Source of the DNA: Haemophilus parainfluenzae
GTDB lineage: Bacteria > Pseudomonadota > Gammaproteobacteria > Enterobacterales > Pasteurellaceae
DNA: 64,000 bases
Direction of reading: 5' to 3'
Assembly (NCBI RefSeq): GCF_900638025.1
Contig: NZ_LR134481.1
Location: 186,001-250,000, forward strand
Shown one piece after another: positions 31,598 through 41,978 of the stretch. The notes beneath the pieces are model-generated. The model saw only the letters and a list, made by a program, of their open reading frames with translations, was not told the origin of the DNA and did no database searches. Position 1 is the stretch's first letter, and each line of letters starts with the position of its first letter. The position numbers were made by a program, and so were the translations under genes.

Positions 31598-32548
31598 TTA
31601 GAATCGCACCAATGCTGAACCCCAAGTCCAACCACCGCCAAAAGCTTCGAGTAAAAGCAATTGACCACGTTGAATTCGGCCATCTCGGACTGCTTCATCT
31701 AAAGCCGTTGGCACAGTTGCCGCACTGGTATTGGCTGTACGATCAAGCGTTACCACGACTTGCGACATATCCATCTCTAATTTTTTCGCTGTCGCCGTGA
31801 TAATACGTAAATTCGCTTGATGTGGCACAAGCCAGTCGATATCTGTTTTTTGGAGATTATTGGCAGAAAGGGTTTCTTCCACGACATTGGAAAGCTCGCG
31901 CACCGCTAATTTAAAGGTTTCATTACCTTGCATTTCAATATAACCAGATTTCTCCACGCCACGCTCAGCTTGTGGAAGTAGTAATGCCGCATTGTTATCT
32001 GGCGATGCATGTAAATGCGTTGAAATAATGCCTTCTTGCTCTGATGCTTCTAAAATCACCGCACCTGCACCATCACCAAATAGCACGACAGTGCTACGAT
32101 CGGTTTCATCTAATTTACGCGAGTTAAGATCTGCACCAATCACAAGGGCTTTTTTCACGCTACCTGAACGAATAAATTTATCCGCTACGCCTAAAGCATA
32201 AACAAAACCGGTACAAGCCGCCGCTAAATCAAAAGAAATCGCATCTTCGATGCCTAATAAGCCTTGAACTTGGCAAGCTGAACTTGGATAAGCGTGAGAA
32301 CCACTGGTTGTCGCAACGATGATCAACTCGATTTCTTGAGGAGCAAGATTAGCCATTTCAAGTGCTTTTTTGGCTGCTTCACATCCCATTGTTGCAACAG
32401 TTTCATCTGCTGCAGCAATACGACGTTCACGAATACCTGAACGTGTCACGATCCATTCATCTGAAGTATCAACCATTTTTTCCAAATCCGCATTGGTACG
32501 AATATGGCTCGGCAAATAACTACCGGTGGATAAAATTCTACTATTCAT
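31598..32548 (-). CDS. fabH: 3-oxoacyl-ACP synthase III
   Basis: 316 residues with catalytic triad Cys112 (AACTGF), His243 (VPHQANLR) and Asn273 (ANTSAAT). Starts fatty acid synthesis by condensing acetyl-CoA with malonyl-ACP. It follows plsX by 18 bp. Its length and C-terminal GGGWTWGS region are typical. Confidence 0.98.
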   Translation of the reverse strand: MNSRILSTGSYLPSHIRTNADLEKMVDTSDEWIVTRSGIRERRIAAADETVATMGCEAAKKALEMANLAPQEIELIIVATTSGSHAYPSSACQVQGLLGIEDAISFDLAAACTGFVYALGVADKFIRSGSVKKALVIGADLNSRKLDETDRSTVVLFGDGAGAVILEASEQEGIISTHLHASPDNNAALLLPQAERGVEKSGYIEMQGNETFKLAVRELSNVVEETLSANNLQKTDIDWLVPHQANLRIITATAKKLEMDMSQVVVTLDRTANTSAATVPTALDEAVRDGRIQRGQLLLLEAFGGGWTWGSALVRF

Positions 32549-32566
32549 AATATCAAAACTTATTAA

Positions 32567-33586
32567 TTAATAACGTTGTAAACCCGCCAAGATTTTTTGT
32601 GGAATTTGCAAACGAGCTTGTAAAGCTGCATCCGCAATTGCACGAGCAAATGCATCCACATTTGCGCTGCCATGGCTTTTCACCACAACAGCCGTTAATC
32701 CGAGTAAAGACGCCCCATTATATTCATCTGGGTTAATGCGTTTCAAGCGGTGATAAGCATCCTTAAAGAAAAAACGCAGAATAAATTTGGCAAATGATTT
32801 AAAAATAGGCTGTTTTTCTTTTCCTTTCAGAAGAGACAACAGATTCTTAGCTGCCCCTTCAAGGGTTTTTAATGCAATATTTCCCGAAAACCCATCACTC
32901 ACGATCACATCAGCCACACCATTTAATAAAAGGTTACCTTCAATAAAGCCGGTATAATTAAGTGCGGTCGATTTTTCTAATAAATTCGCGGCTTCACGAA
33001 TGGATTGATGTCCTTTAATTTCTTCCACACCAATATTGAGTAAGGCAATACGTGGATAAACTAAGTTCAATCGGTTTTCGGCAAAGATCGAGCCCATGAC
33101 GGCAAATTCATAAAGATTTTGAGCAGAACATTCTACGTTTGCGCCTAAATCTAACATCACGGTTTTATCACCCGTCATTGACGGTAATAAGGATACCAAC
33201 GCAGGCCGTTGAATCCCCTCTAAAGGCTGTAAGAGAATCTTTGACAATCCCATCAATGCCCCCGTATTTCCTGCACTCACGCAACCTTGCGCCTCACCTT
33301 TCTGAACCATTTCAATCGCTAAACGCATCGACGTGCCTTTGCTATGACGCAATGCATGAGAAATACCTTGATCGTTATCAATAGTCTTAGTGCAATGATG
33401 AATTTGAATACGTTCTAAAAGAGAAGAAGGTGCATTTTCCAGCAAGGGGGAAATTTGTTGGCTATCGCCAAACAATACTAAAGAGAGCATTGGATCTGCT
33501 TCCAACGCTGAAAGAGATGCGGGGATAGTAATACGGGGACCAATGTCCCCGCCCATCACATCTAACGCTAAGGTTAGACGGTTCAA
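32567..33586 (-). CDS. plsX: Phosphate acyltransferase PlsX
   Basis: 339 residues starting MNRLTLALDVMGGDIGP, with SAGNTGALMG and ALLNIGVEEIKG motifs. Makes acyl-phosphate from acyl-ACP, feeding phospholipid synthesis. It lies in the conserved order yceD-rpmF-plsX-fabH. An in-frame uptake sequence sits near 32959-32970. Confidence 0.96.
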   Translation of the reverse strand: MNRLTLALDVMGGDIGPRITIPASLSALEADPMLSLVLFGDSQQISPLLENAPSSLLERIQIHHCTKTIDNDQGISHALRHSKGTSMRLAIEMVQKGEAQGCVSAGNTGALMGLSKILLQPLEGIQRPALVSLLPSMTGDKTVMLDLGANVECSAQNLYEFAVMGSIFAENRLNLVYPRIALLNIGVEEIKGHQSIREAANLLEKSTALNYTGFIEGNLLLNGVADVIVSDGFSGNIALKTLEGAAKNLLSLLKGKEKQPIFKSFAKFILRFFFKDAYHRLKRINPDEYNGASLLGLTAVVVKSHGSANVDAFARAIADAALQARLQIPQKILAGLQRY

Positions 33587-33607
33587 GTGAATACCTTATA
33601 AGTAAAA

Positions 33608-33778
33608 TTACTTATTGATCACTTTGCGACCACGATAGTAACCATCAGCAGTTACGTGGTGGCGTAAGTGAGTTTCACCGCTTGCTTTATCCACTGATAC
33701 TGCAGCAGTAGTTAATGCATCGTGTGAACGACGCATATCACGACGTGAACGAGATTTTTTGTTTTGTTGAACAGCCAT
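33608..33778 (-). CDS. rpmF: 50S ribosomal protein L32
   Basis: A 56-residue protein starting [20 protein letters not shown] and ending RGRKVINK, the conserved bacterial L32. ATG at 33776-33778 is preceded by TAGGAG. It lies between yceD and plsX, as in most gammaproteobacteria. It has HLRHH in place of the zinc cysteines, as usual for enteric-type L32. Confidence 0.97.
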
Positions 33779-33800
33779 TGGCTATACTCCTAAATTTAAT

Positions 33801-34325
33801 TTACTTTTGCTTTAAATTAGCTAATACAGCGAACGGGTTCGGTTTTTTTGCCAACTCTTCAGGCAATTCGCCAAAAACCTGTTCGTGCGCGGACACTTCA
33901 CAGTGTTCAGATAAATGCATTGGGACAAGCGGTAGAGCTAAAATAAGTTCGTCTTCCACTGCACCAAGTAAATCTATTTCACCAAACTCATTAAATTCGA
34001 TTGGCTCATAAATTTCCGGCAAGTCATCAGCCTGATCCCAATTAGCCACTGGACTATACATAAAATGACATTCCAATGTTTGTTTGAATGGTTCACCACA
34101 ACGTTGGCAGTCTAATTCGACATCAACTTGTACTTGCCCTTTCATTACCACTAATTTTTGTGGATCAATATAAAACGATAATGTTACCTGTGCATCGCTG
34201 AGCACTTTCCCCGTAGATTCAGCTAAACGCACTAACTGACTAGCGGTATAATAACCATCATAATCAATTCTTTGTTGAGCGTCTTTAACCGGATCAACGG
34301 TTAGGGGTAGTTTTACCTTTTGCAT
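33801..34325 (-). CDS. yceD: DUF177 family protein YceD (23S rRNA accumulation protein)
   Basis: 174 residues with the DUF177 core [10 protein letters not shown] and acidic [23 protein letters not shown]. The family is linked to rpmF and to 23S rRNA levels or ribosome assembly; its mechanism is unclear. It is first in yceD-rpmF-plsX-fabHDG. The 133 bp upstream contain an uptake sequence and the presumed promoter. Confidence 0.92.
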   Translation of the reverse strand: MQKVKLPLTVDPVKDAQQRIDYDGYYTASQLVRLAESTGKVLSDAQVTLSFYIDPQKLVVMKGQVQVDVELDCQRCGEPFKQTLECHFMYSPVANWDQADDLPEIYEPIEFNEFGEIDLLGAVEDELILALPLVPMHLSEHCEVSAHEQVFGELPEELAKKPNPFAVLANLKQK

Positions 34326-34458
34326 AGGGTGCGAATATTACCTGTTGTCAATAAAATAGTCAAAGGAAATTCGCACTAATTATGAGAAAAGTTCAATCTC
34401 TATCTAAACTCTCTCAAGATTTACACCTTTACAAAGTGCGGTCATTTTTTCCTGTGTT

Positions 34459-36303
34459 TTACTCGGCATGCTCACTCAAGAAGCCGCCACTTTGATGTTT
34501 CCAAAGGCGAGCATAAAGACCATTTTGTTCGAGCAACTCTGCATGCGTACCTTGCTCGACAATTTGTCCTTTATCTAACACGATCAAACGATCCATTGCA
34601 GCAATGGTCGATAAACGGTGAGCAATGGCAATAACTGTTTTATTTTCCATCATCTTGTCTAAACTTTCTTGGATCGCCACTTCTACTTCAGAGTCTAGCG
34701 CACTGGTCGCTTCATCCAACAGTAAAATTGGCGCATCTTTTAACATGACACGCGCAATAGCTATACGTTGACGTTGACCTCCAGATAGTTTCACCCCACG
34801 TTCACCAACATGAGCATCATAGCCTTTTCTACCTTGTGCATCGCTGAGATAAGGGATGAAGTCTACCGCTTCCGCACGTTTAGCTGCATTTATCATTTCT
34901 TCGTCCGTCGCAGTTGGACGACCATAAATAATATTATCGCGAACAGAGCGGTGTAAAAGCGAGGTATCTTGTGTTACAAGACCAATCTGACTACGAAGGC
35001 TTTCTTGGCTTACATCTAAAACATTTTGACCATCAATGGTAATTGAACCTTCTTGCGCTTCGTAGAAACGTAGAAGCAAATTCACAATGGTTGATTTGCC
35101 CGCACCGGAACGACCAATTAAGCCTACTTTTTCACCCGGTTTGATGGTGAGATTAAAATGGTTAAGTAACGATTTATTTGAATCATAGGCAAACGAAACA
35201 TTGTTAAATTTGATTTCACCTTGTTTTACTTCTAATGCAACACAATTTGGCTTATCAACAATGGTATGCGGTTTGGTTAGCGTTGCCATACCATCATTCA
35301 CTGTCCCGATATTTTCAAATAAACGTGCTGATTCCCACATAATCCAACGAGAAAGGCCATTTACACGTAACGCCATCGCAGTTGCAGTCGCCACCGCCCC
35401 GACACCAACTTGACCGTTTTGCCACAACACCACACCTAAAATTGCGGTGCTTAACGTTAAGAAAATATTGGTTGCGTAAGTTAAGGTATCTAATGAACTC
35501 GCCAAACGCATCTGTGCATGCACGGTGACCATAAATTCTTCCATGGAACGTTTTGCATAATTCGCTTCTCTCGCATCATGTGAAAATAGTTTCACTGTTG
35601 CAATATTTGAATAAGCATCCGTAATACGTCCTGTCATTAAAGATCGCGCATCAGCTTGTCGTTGTGCGGTTTTCGCTAAACGAGGAATAAGCAAACGTAA
35701 AATAGTCACAAATGCCACAATCCATAAGAAAAACGGCACTAAAAACCAGGTATCTAAAGCCGCAAGCACCAAACCTGAAGTAATAAAATATACGGCAACA
35801 TACACCAACATATCCGCAATGGTCATCACCGTATCACGCACTGCAAGGGCGGTTTGCATCACTTTTGCCGATACACGACCTGCAAATTCATCTTGGTAGA
35901 AACTTAAGCTTTGGCCTAACATCAAACGGTGGAAATTCCAACGCAAACGCATTGGAAACACCCCTTGTAACGTTTGTAAGCGTACATTCACACCAACAAA
36001 TGACCATACAATACTGAAAATAAGTAAAGCTGTCATACCTGCGAGCAAATGCCCTTTTTCTTGCCAAAGCGTGGTTGGCGTATAAGCCCCCAGCCAATCC
36101 ACCAACAACCCCATAAATTGGAAAAGCAAGGCTTCCATTACCCCAGTACCGACCGTCAATACCGCGAGCAAAAAGATCCAGCCCTTCATACCATCAATGC
36201 TTGACCAAATAAAACGGAACAAGCCTTTTTCAGGCGTTGTTGGATTGCTTTCCGGATAAGGATTTAAACGGTTTTCAAACCATGAAAATATTTTATTAAA
36301 CAT
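34459..36303 (-). CDS. ABC transporter, fused permease-ATPase (exporter type)
   Basis: 614 residues: an exporter-type six-helix membrane domain (about 35-340) followed by an ATPase with Walker A GRSGAGKST (about 398-406), signature LSGGQRQRIA and Walker B ILLLDEATSALDSE. Resembles the half-transporters of the MsbA/HlyB class found in Haemophilus beside this locus; it is not msbA itself as the N-terminal extension NRLNPYPESN is unlike it. Substrate unknown. The 76-bp upstream contains an uptake sequence. Confidence 0.88.
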   Translation of the reverse strand: MFNKIFSWFENRLNPYPESNPTTPEKGLFRFIWSSIDGMKGWIFLLAVLTVGTGVMEALLFQFMGLLVDWLGAYTPTTLWQEKGHLLAGMTALLIFSIVWSFVGVNVRLQTLQGVFPMRLRWNFHRLMLGQSLSFYQDEFAGRVSAKVMQTALAVRDTVMTIADMLVYVAVYFITSGLVLAALDTWFLVPFFLWIVAFVTILRLLIPRLAKTAQRQADARSLMTGRITDAYSNIATVKLFSHDAREANYAKRSMEEFMVTVHAQMRLASSLDTLTYATNIFLTLSTAILGVVLWQNGQVGVGAVATATAMALRVNGLSRWIMWESARLFENIGTVNDGMATLTKPHTIVDKPNCVALEVKQGEIKFNNVSFAYDSNKSLLNHFNLTIKPGEKVGLIGRSGAGKSTIVNLLLRFYEAQEGSITIDGQNVLDVSQESLRSQIGLVTQDTSLLHRSVRDNIIYGRPTATDEEMINAAKRAEAVDFIPYLSDAQGRKGYDAHVGERGVKLSGGQRQRIAIARVMLKDAPILLLDEATSALDSEVEVAIQESLDKMMENKTVIAIAHRLSTIAAMDRLIVLDKGQIVEQGTHAELLEQNGLYARLWKHQSGGFLSEHAE

Positions 36304-36379
36304 AACAATACCTTAAAAAATTAAAGGCGACAGCGCCGCCTAAAGTGCGGTCATTATAACGCAAGTTTTAAACGATGGG

Positions 36380-37270
36380 CTAGATTTTGCGAAATTGGCT
36401 CGGTGAAAGCCCATAAATTGCTTTAAACGCCTTACTAAAATGCGCTTCTGATTGATACCCTATTTCAAGAGCAATCGCTAAAATGGTCTTTTGCGTATTT
36501 TTCAACAAAACGGCCGCCATTTCTAACCGCACTTGTGTGAGAAATTTTCCTGGGGGCATCCCTAATTGCTGTTGAAAGATCCGCATAAAGGTCGCACGAG
36601 ACATGGATGCCAGCTCTGCTAATTGCTCAATATGCCAATCTAATTGAGGTGAAAACAGGATTTTTTCAAGGACTTGATTCAGTCTTTTATCCTGCAATGC
36701 GGCTAATAAGCCTTGATTGAGCAAACCTATTTGCTGAGCATGACGCAAAATATAAATAAACAACACATTTGATAGCGCATCTATCACGGATTTTGTGCCT
36801 TGCTCCGGTTTCTCGGCTTCTTGTAAAAAAAGCGAAACCAAAGGCTGCACTGGTGTATTTTGTAGCGAAAGATGCAAATAATCTGGTAACGAATCAATTA
36901 ATAATGACGGTTTTTGGTAATAAAATGCCCCACAAAACATCTTCAGATCGGGCGTACCTGCTCCTATTTGATGAACATTAAAAAGGGCATTTGATTGCGC
37001 TCTCTGTAGGCTATTCTCTCTTTTTTGTTGAGAGCTACCCAAAAAGTGCGGTCGATTTTGAGGGAGAAAAAAGAGATCACCTTTTTTTAAATGAAACTGT
37101 TTTCCCGCAAAGGTTACCCAGCACTCACCTTGCTCGATTAAATGAAATAAACCTTGATATTCCGCCGTATCTGGCTGATGTTCAACTTGCCAATCCCCTT
37201 GAAACAAGCAGCGAATATTGATTTCCCCGCGCACTTGCGCCAGCTGTGTTAATTTATCTAAATAATCCAT
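36380..37270 (-). CDS. AraC family transcriptional regulator
   Basis: 296 residues: an N-terminal cupin ligand domain (GECWVTFAGKQFHLKKGDLFFLPQNRPHF) and two C-terminal helix-turn-helices (IEQLAELASMSRATFMRIFQQ and IALEIGYQSEAHFSKAFKAIYG). It is divergent from an AhpD-like gene with only 103 bp between, so that gene is a likely target. It resembles regulators of electrophile or oxidative stress genes; the inducer is unknown. Confidence 0.9.
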   Translation of the reverse strand: MDYLDKLTQLAQVRGEINIRCLFQGDWQVEHQPDTAEYQGLFHLIEQGECWVTFAGKQFHLKKGDLFFLPQNRPHFLGSSQQKRENSLQRAQSNALFNVHQIGAGTPDLKMFCGAFYYQKPSLLIDSLPDYLHLSLQNTPVQPLVSLFLQEAEKPEQGTKSVIDALSNVLFIYILRHAQQIGLLNQGLLAALQDKRLNQVLEKILFSPQLDWHIEQLAELASMSRATFMRIFQQQLGMPPGKFLTQVRLEMAAVLLKNTQKTILAIALEIGYQSEAHFSKAFKAIYGLSPSQFRKI

Positions 37271-37373
37271 TGTGAGATTTTCCGTCTAAAAGTTAAGACA
37301 ATTTGACAAGTATCATACGCTAATCTGCTTATAATTCCTCTCGAAATTTGTACTAAATTTAAGGAGAAAAACT

Positions 37374-37718
37374 ATGTTTGCAGATTGGAAAAATGATGTA
37401 GCACACGTTAAAAAATCATTCGGTGCATTAGGTAAAAAATACCCTAAAATGTTACAAGCTTACGGCGCATTAGGTGCAGCTGCAGCAGAAGGTAACGTAT
37501 TAGATGCCAAAACCCGTGAATTAATTGCATTAGCCGTTGCCGTAACAACACGTTGTGAAAGCTGCATTGGTGTGCACGCTGATGAAGCGGTGAAAGCAGG
37601 TGCAACTGAAGAAGAAGTGGCAGCAGCATTAGCGATGTCTATCGCATTAAATGCAGGTGCAGCTTACACTTACTCTCTTCGTGCATTAGAAGCTTACAAC
37701 GTACAAAAAGGCGAATAA
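37374..37718 (+). CDS. Carboxymuconolactone decarboxylase/AhpD-like protein
   Basis: 114 residues with the CxxC-type motif CESCIGVH (residues 60-67) and helical fold of the AhpD/CMD family; such proteins act as peroxidase-type thiol reductants or detoxify small electrophiles. AAGGAG precedes the ATG. Divergent from an AraC regulator, and followed by a terminator, so it is a single-gene unit. Confidence 0.9.
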   Translation: MFADWKNDVAHVKKSFGALGKKYPKMLQAYGALGAAAAEGNVLDAKTRELIALAVAVTTRCESCIGVHADEAVKAGATEEEVAAALAMSIALNAGAAYTYSLRALEAYNVQKGE

Positions 37719-37743
37719 TTCGCAAGGAACTTTATGATTCTTT

Positions 37744-37770
37744 TAGCCCTCATTTGAGGGCTTTTTTTTA
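37744..37770 (+). terminator. Terminator after AhpD-like gene
   Basis: AGCCCTCA and TGAGGGCT arms with a TT loop and a run of eight T on the plus strand, 25 bp past the stop. Confidence 0.9.
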
Positions 37771-37790
37771 TCTCTAAAATTGACCGCACT

Positions 37791-38846
37791 TTAAAATAAA
37801 TTCAAAGCTCTCATCTGAGCCACCACTTGCTCTACCTGAATTTCAGCCATTAAATTTTTACCTTTTAATTTGGTCACCCAAGGCAATTCGCTTGAAGGTT
37901 TTCCTTGTTCTTTTTGCACATTTTCTTCATATACCGACACCACATTATCCAGATTATGATAAGGCGCAGTGCGCAATGGATTGTGGTAAGCATACAATCC
38001 AATCACTGGCGTACCTTGAGTAGTGGCGATATGAGCAGGACCAGAATCAGGCGAGATCACTAAATTTGCTTGATGAATTAATGCGGCAAGTTGTTTTAAA
38101 CTGGTTTTTCCTGAAGCATCAACTGGTTGAAAATCACAAAGTGCGGTAATTTTTTTCACCATTTCTAATTCGCGTTTTGCCGGTGAGCTGCAAAAAATTA
38201 CATTCACATTATGTTGATGAGCAATATTTGCCACTTCCGCATAACGCTCCACCAACCAATCTTTCTCGGCTTTACTAGAGCAAGGAGAAATAATCAGATT
38301 TTTACGCGTTGGATCAATGAACTGTTTAGCATATTCTCGATCTGAATCAGAAATTGCCAATTGCCAAGAAAGCATTTCCGCCGGTGGTACACCAAGATAA
38401 TCCGCAAAAGCCATAAAACCATCTAATACGTGAGGCGTTTCAGGATCTTGAACTCGACGATTCACAAATAACCACTGCCCTTCTCGAGAACGTTTTTTGC
38501 CAAACCCAATTTTATATTTCGCTTGAATACCAAGAGATATGATAGATGCACGAAATGCTGTCTGCATATTCAAAAGCGCATCAAATTGATTATTTTTCAA
38601 AAACATCCATAAATTCCACACGCCTTTCCAACCGCTCTTTTTATCATAAGAAACAAGTTCCACGCCTTCAATACCAGAAAGCAGACCCATTTCTGTTTTA
38701 CCCACAATCCACGTTAATTTCGTTTGCGGCCAATGACGTTGAATATGCTGCACCACAGCAAGTGCATGGCAAACATCACCCACCGCAGACAAACGTAAAA
38801 TACAAAGTGATTTAGGGGAAGAGGTAAAAAGGGGAGAATGGGACAT
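37791..38846 (-). CDS. opsX: LOS heptosyltransferase I
   Basis: 351 residues, GT9 family, with the N-terminal ILRLSAVGDVCHALAVVQHIQ and C-terminal SPDSGPAHIATTQGTPVIGLY motifs. It adds the first heptose to Kdo-lipid A in the LOS inner core. It is divergent from kdkA (77 bp between), the arrangement known in H. influenzae for opsX and kdkA, which makes this symbol preferable to waaC. Confidence 0.93.
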   Translation of the reverse strand: MSHSPLFTSSPKSLCILRLSAVGDVCHALAVVQHIQRHWPQTKLTWIVGKTEMGLLSGIEGVELVSYDKKSGWKGVWNLWMFLKNNQFDALLNMQTAFRASIISLGIQAKYKIGFGKKRSREGQWLFVNRRVQDPETPHVLDGFMAFADYLGVPPAEMLSWQLAISDSDREYAKQFIDPTRKNLIISPCSSKAEKDWLVERYAEVANIAHQHNVNVIFCSSPAKRELEMVKKITALCDFQPVDASGKTSLKQLAALIHQANLVISPDSGPAHIATTQGTPVIGLYAYHNPLRTAPYHNLDNVVSVYEENVQKEQGKPSSELPWVTKLKGKNLMAEIQVEQVVAQMRALNLF

Positions 38847-38923
38847 TTGAATTCCTCGCGCATTTAATTTCCGTCTATTTTAAAGTAGAATGAGGGTATT
38901 TTCTATTATTCGGTTCAACTAAA

Positions 38924-39649
38924 ATGCTTGAATTCCAACAAGATAATCAATTCTTTCTTTTTAATCTCACGGAAAAACCAACTGAGCCCGCTTCATTTTT
39001 TGAATCGGCTTTTTGGGAAAAACAACAACGTATTACCGGTTCAGCCAAAGGACGCGGCACAACCTACTTTCTGAATACAAAAGTTCTGTTTGGTATAAAC
39101 ACTGCTCTTCGTCATTATTATCGCGGTGGTTTATGGGGAAAATTCAACAAAGATCGCTATCGTTTTCAATCATTGACTGAAACTCGCAGCGTGGCGGAAT
39201 TTCAGCTTTTAAATCAACTTTATCAAGCAGGTATTGCTGTACCCAAACCGATCGCTGCACGAGTTAAAAAAGGCAAATTAGGGATTTGCTACCAAGCAGA
39301 TATCTTGATTGAAAAAATCGAAAATGCCCAAGATCTGACCGCACTTTTACAAACACAGCAACTGCCGAATGACATCTGGCAAGCCATTGGTAAATTAATT
39401 CGTCAGTTACATGATTTACAAATTTGTCATACCGATCTCAACGCCCATAATATTCTCGTTCAACAACTCGAAAATGAACAAAAGTGTTGGCTTATTGATT
39501 TCGATAAGTGCGGTCAAAAATCAGGCGATTTTTGGAAACAAGGCAACCTAGAAAGATTACACCGCTCTTTTGTCAAAGAAGTCGGCAGAATGAATATTCA
39601 ATTCAATAAAGAAAATTGGGCTGAATTATTGAAAGGATATAACGCCTAA
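38924..39649 (+). CDS. kdkA: 3-deoxy-D-manno-octulosonate (Kdo) kinase
   Basis: 241 residues, kinase-like fold with catalytic HTDLNAHNILV and metal-binding LIDFDKC. Phosphorylates the single Kdo of Haemophilus-type lipid A. It is paired with opsX as in H. influenzae. Two in-frame uptake sequences occur (about 39338-39347 and 39507-39516). Confidence 0.94.
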   Translation: MLEFQQDNQFFLFNLTEKPTEPASFFESAFWEKQQRITGSAKGRGTTYFLNTKVLFGINTALRHYYRGGLWGKFNKDRYRFQSLTETRSVAEFQLLNQLYQAGIAVPKPIAARVKKGKLGICYQADILIEKIENAQDLTALLQTQQLPNDIWQAIGKLIRQLHDLQICHTDLNAHNILVQQLENEQKCWLIDFDKCGQKSGDFWKQGNLERLHRSFVKEVGRMNIQFNKENWAELLKGYNA

Positions 39650-39671
39650 AAACGCAGTAGAAAAAGGCAAT

Positions 39672-39694
39672 AAAAAAGACCGCCTAATGCGATC
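39672..39694 (-). terminator. Terminator of the tRNA-Ile gene
   Basis: On the minus strand GATCGC-ATTAG-GCGGTC followed by TTTTTTA, starting 9 bp after the tRNA CCA end. Confidence 0.7.
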
Positions 39695-39702
39695 TCTGAG
39701 AA

Positions 39703-39780
39703 TGGTCCCCCCTACCGGACTTGAACCAGTGACCAAGCGATTATGAGTCGCCTGCTCTAACCGACTGAGCTAAGGGGGGA
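39703..39780 (-). tRNA. ileX: tRNA-Ile (CAU anticodon, lysidine type)
   Basis: 78-nt cloverleaf including encoded CCA. Acceptor TCCCCCC/GGGGGGA, D-arm TTAGCTCAG, anticodon loop CTCATAA with anticodon CAT, and T-arm GGTTCAAGTCC. The anticodon arm (GCGACTCATAATCGC) is the one found in tRNA-Ile2, whose C34 becomes lysidine by TilS to read AUA, not that of elongator or initiator Met. Single gene, on the minus strand next to glyS. Confidence 0.93.
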
Positions 39781-39825
39781 AAGTGCGGTGATTATAGAGA
39801 AATAATCACTTGAAGTCTATAAAAG

Positions 39826-39863
39826 AAGGGATGATTGATGAAAAATCGACCATCCCTTTTTAT
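39826..39863. terminator. Hairpin after glyS
   Basis: AAGGGATG and CATCCCTT arms with inner GAT/ATC pairs; a T5 run lies on the plus side and a CTTTT run on the minus side. Probably ends glyS. Confidence 0.55.
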
Positions 39864-39865
39864 CA

Positions 39866-41932
39866 TTATTGAAGCACTGAAATATCAGCTACTTGTAAGA
39901 ATAACCCTTGCAACGTATTTAAAATCGCTAAGCGGTTTTGGCGTAATACTGGATCTTCAGCATTTACCATCACGTTATCAAAGAAACTGTCTACCGGTGC
40001 GCGTAAGTTCGCTAATTTATCTAACACAGAGGTGTAATCACCTTGTGCGATAAGCGGTTGAACTTCAGTGCGTAATGCAAGTACGGCTTCAGCAAGGGCT
40101 TTTTCTGCTGGCTCTACGCAAGCGGTCAAATTGATCTCGCCAATTGCAGCATCTGCTTTGGCTAAGATGTTGCTTACACGTTTATTTGCTGCTGCTAACG
40201 CTTCCGCTGAATCTAAAGTACGGAAGTGTGAAACCGCACGCACGCGCGCATCAAAATCAGCAGGGCGAGTTGGACGACGTGCCAATACTGCTTGAATCAC
40301 ATCCACTGCAATGCCGTCATCTTGATACCATGCACGGAAACGACCGAGCATGAAGTCCACCACATCAGCAACCACGTTTTGGTTCGTGAGTTTATCACCG
40401 AAAAGTGCGGCTGATTTTTTCACTAAATCTTCTAAATCTAGTGGTAAATTTTTCTCTACGATAATACGTAATGCACCTAATGCCGCACGACGTAATGCAA
40501 ATGGGTCTGCGCTCCCTTTTGGTGCTTGGCCGATGCCGAAGATCCCCGTTAAAGTGTCAAATTTATCGGCTAAAGCGACCGCACTTGCCACGAGTGATTT
40601 TGGTAATTCATCACCGGCAAAGCGAGGCATATATTGTTCATTTAATGCCACTGCGACTTCTTCATCTTCACCATCATGACGAGCATAGTGCATGCCCATT
40701 ACACCTTGCGTATCGGTGAATTCGAATACCATGTTAGTCATTAAGTCACATTTCGACAATAAGCCTGCACGTTTTGCCTTTGCTTCGTCTGCACCGATTT
40801 GTTTTGCAATTTCGCCTGCCAGTTGCTCAATGCGGTCAGTTTTGTCTTTCAATGTACCCAGTTGCTGTTGGAACAACACGGTTTCTAAACGCGGTAAACG
40901 ATCAACCAGTTTTTGTTTTAAGTCGGTTTTGAAGAAGAATTCTGCGTCGGTTAAACGAGGACGCACGACTTTTTCGTTCCCTTCGATAATCGCGGTTGGA
41001 TCTTCTGGGTTGATGTTCGATACGAAAATAAAGTGCGGTAATAATTTGCCGTCTTTATCATAAATCGGGAAATATTTTTGGTCGCCTTTCATGGTGTAAA
41101 CCAAAGCTTCCGCGGGCACGGCTAAGAAACGTTCTTCAAATTTTGCCGCTAAAACATTTGGATATTCCACCAACGAAGTCACTTCTTCAAGCAGGCTTTC
41201 TTCAATATCAGCCACGCCGCCAAGTGCGGTCGCTTTTGCTTGCGATTTTGCAAGGATTTCTGCTTTACGCTCGTTGAAATCTGCTACTACAGAACCTTTT
41301 TCACGCAATAATTGCGGATATTGGTCTGCATGTTGAATTTCAAATTCTTTTTCACCTAAGAAACGGTGACCGCGAATAGTGCGAGCACTTGCCACACCTA
41401 AAATTTCGCCTTCAATTAACTCATCACCTAACAACATAGTCACGGTGTGAACCGGACGGATAAATTGCACGGTTTTATCTGCCCAACGCATTGGTTTTGG
41501 AATTGGCAATTTCGCCAACGCATTTGCCACAATGTCATTAAGCAAGTTTTTGGTCGGTTGACCTTCAATTTTTGCACGATGAACGAGCCATTCACCTTTA
41601 TCAGTTGCAATGCGTTCTGCTTGTTCAACAGTAATACCACAACCACGCGCCCAGCCTTCTGCCGCTTTAGTTGGCTTACCTTCCGCATCAAAAGCTGCAG
41701 ACACTGCCGGTCCGCGCTTTTCGATTTCTTTGCTTGGTTGTTGTGTCGCTAAGTTCAACACTTTCACCGCCAAACGACGCGGCGCCGCAAACCATTCGAT
41801 TTTATCGAAGGCTAAACCTGCTTGGTTTAATTCCGCCTCAACGTTATCCGCAAAAGAGGTCGCTAATGTTTTGAGAGCTTTTGGTGGCAGCTCTTCTGTG
41901 CCGATTTCTACTAGGAAGTTTTGGGTTGTCAT
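39866..41932 (-). CDS. glyS: Glycyl-tRNA synthetase beta subunit
   Basis: 688 residues from ATG 41930-41932 ([17 protein letters not shown]), the standard start; eight more codons are open upstream. Contains the GlyRS-beta body and C-terminal anticodon-binding domain ([14 protein letters not shown]). With GlyQ it forms the alpha2-beta2 enzyme. Unlike in most relatives, where glyQ and glyS adjoin, six extra genes separate the two here. AGAG lies 9 nt upstream. Confidence 0.97.
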   Translation of the reverse strand: MTTQNFLVEIGTEELPPKALKTLATSFADNVEAELNQAGLAFDKIEWFAAPRRLAVKVLNLATQQPSKEIEKRGPAVSAAFDAEGKPTKAAEGWARGCGITVEQAERIATDKGEWLVHRAKIEGQPTKNLLNDIVANALAKLPIPKPMRWADKTVQFIRPVHTVTMLLGDELIEGEILGVASARTIRGHRFLGEKEFEIQHADQYPQLLREKGSVVADFNERKAEILAKSQAKATALGGVADIEESLLEEVTSLVEYPNVLAAKFEERFLAVPAEALVYTMKGDQKYFPIYDKDGKLLPHFIFVSNINPEDPTAIIEGNEKVVRPRLTDAEFFFKTDLKQKLVDRLPRLETVLFQQQLGTLKDKTDRIEQLAGEIAKQIGADEAKAKRAGLLSKCDLMTNMVFEFTDTQGVMGMHYARHDGEDEEVAVALNEQYMPRFAGDELPKSLVASAVALADKFDTLTGIFGIGQAPKGSADPFALRRAALGALRIIVEKNLPLDLEDLVKKSAALFGDKLTNQNVVADVVDFMLGRFRAWYQDDGIAVDVIQAVLARRPTRPADFDARVRAVSHFRTLDSAEALAAANKRVSNILAKADAAIGEINLTACVEPAEKALAEAVLALRTEVQPLIAQGDYTSVLDKLANLRAPVDSFFDNVMVNAEDPVLRQNRLAILNTLQGLFLQVADISVLQ

Positions 41933-41978
41933 TTTGTTTTCTCTGGTAAGGTGCACCTTGGCACCATTTTATTTTAAT

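Noticed and set aside
39703..39780. tRNA-Met
   Set aside because: The anticodon is CAT, but the anticodon arm and flanks match tRNA-Ile2 (lysidine type) rather than initiator or elongator Met.
39866..41932. Several long open frames antisense to glyS (for example 40350-40679, 40692-41063 and 41610-42026)
   Set aside because: They lie wholly or largely over a well-conserved gene, have no recognisable domain and no ribosome-binding site; they are shadows of codon bias.
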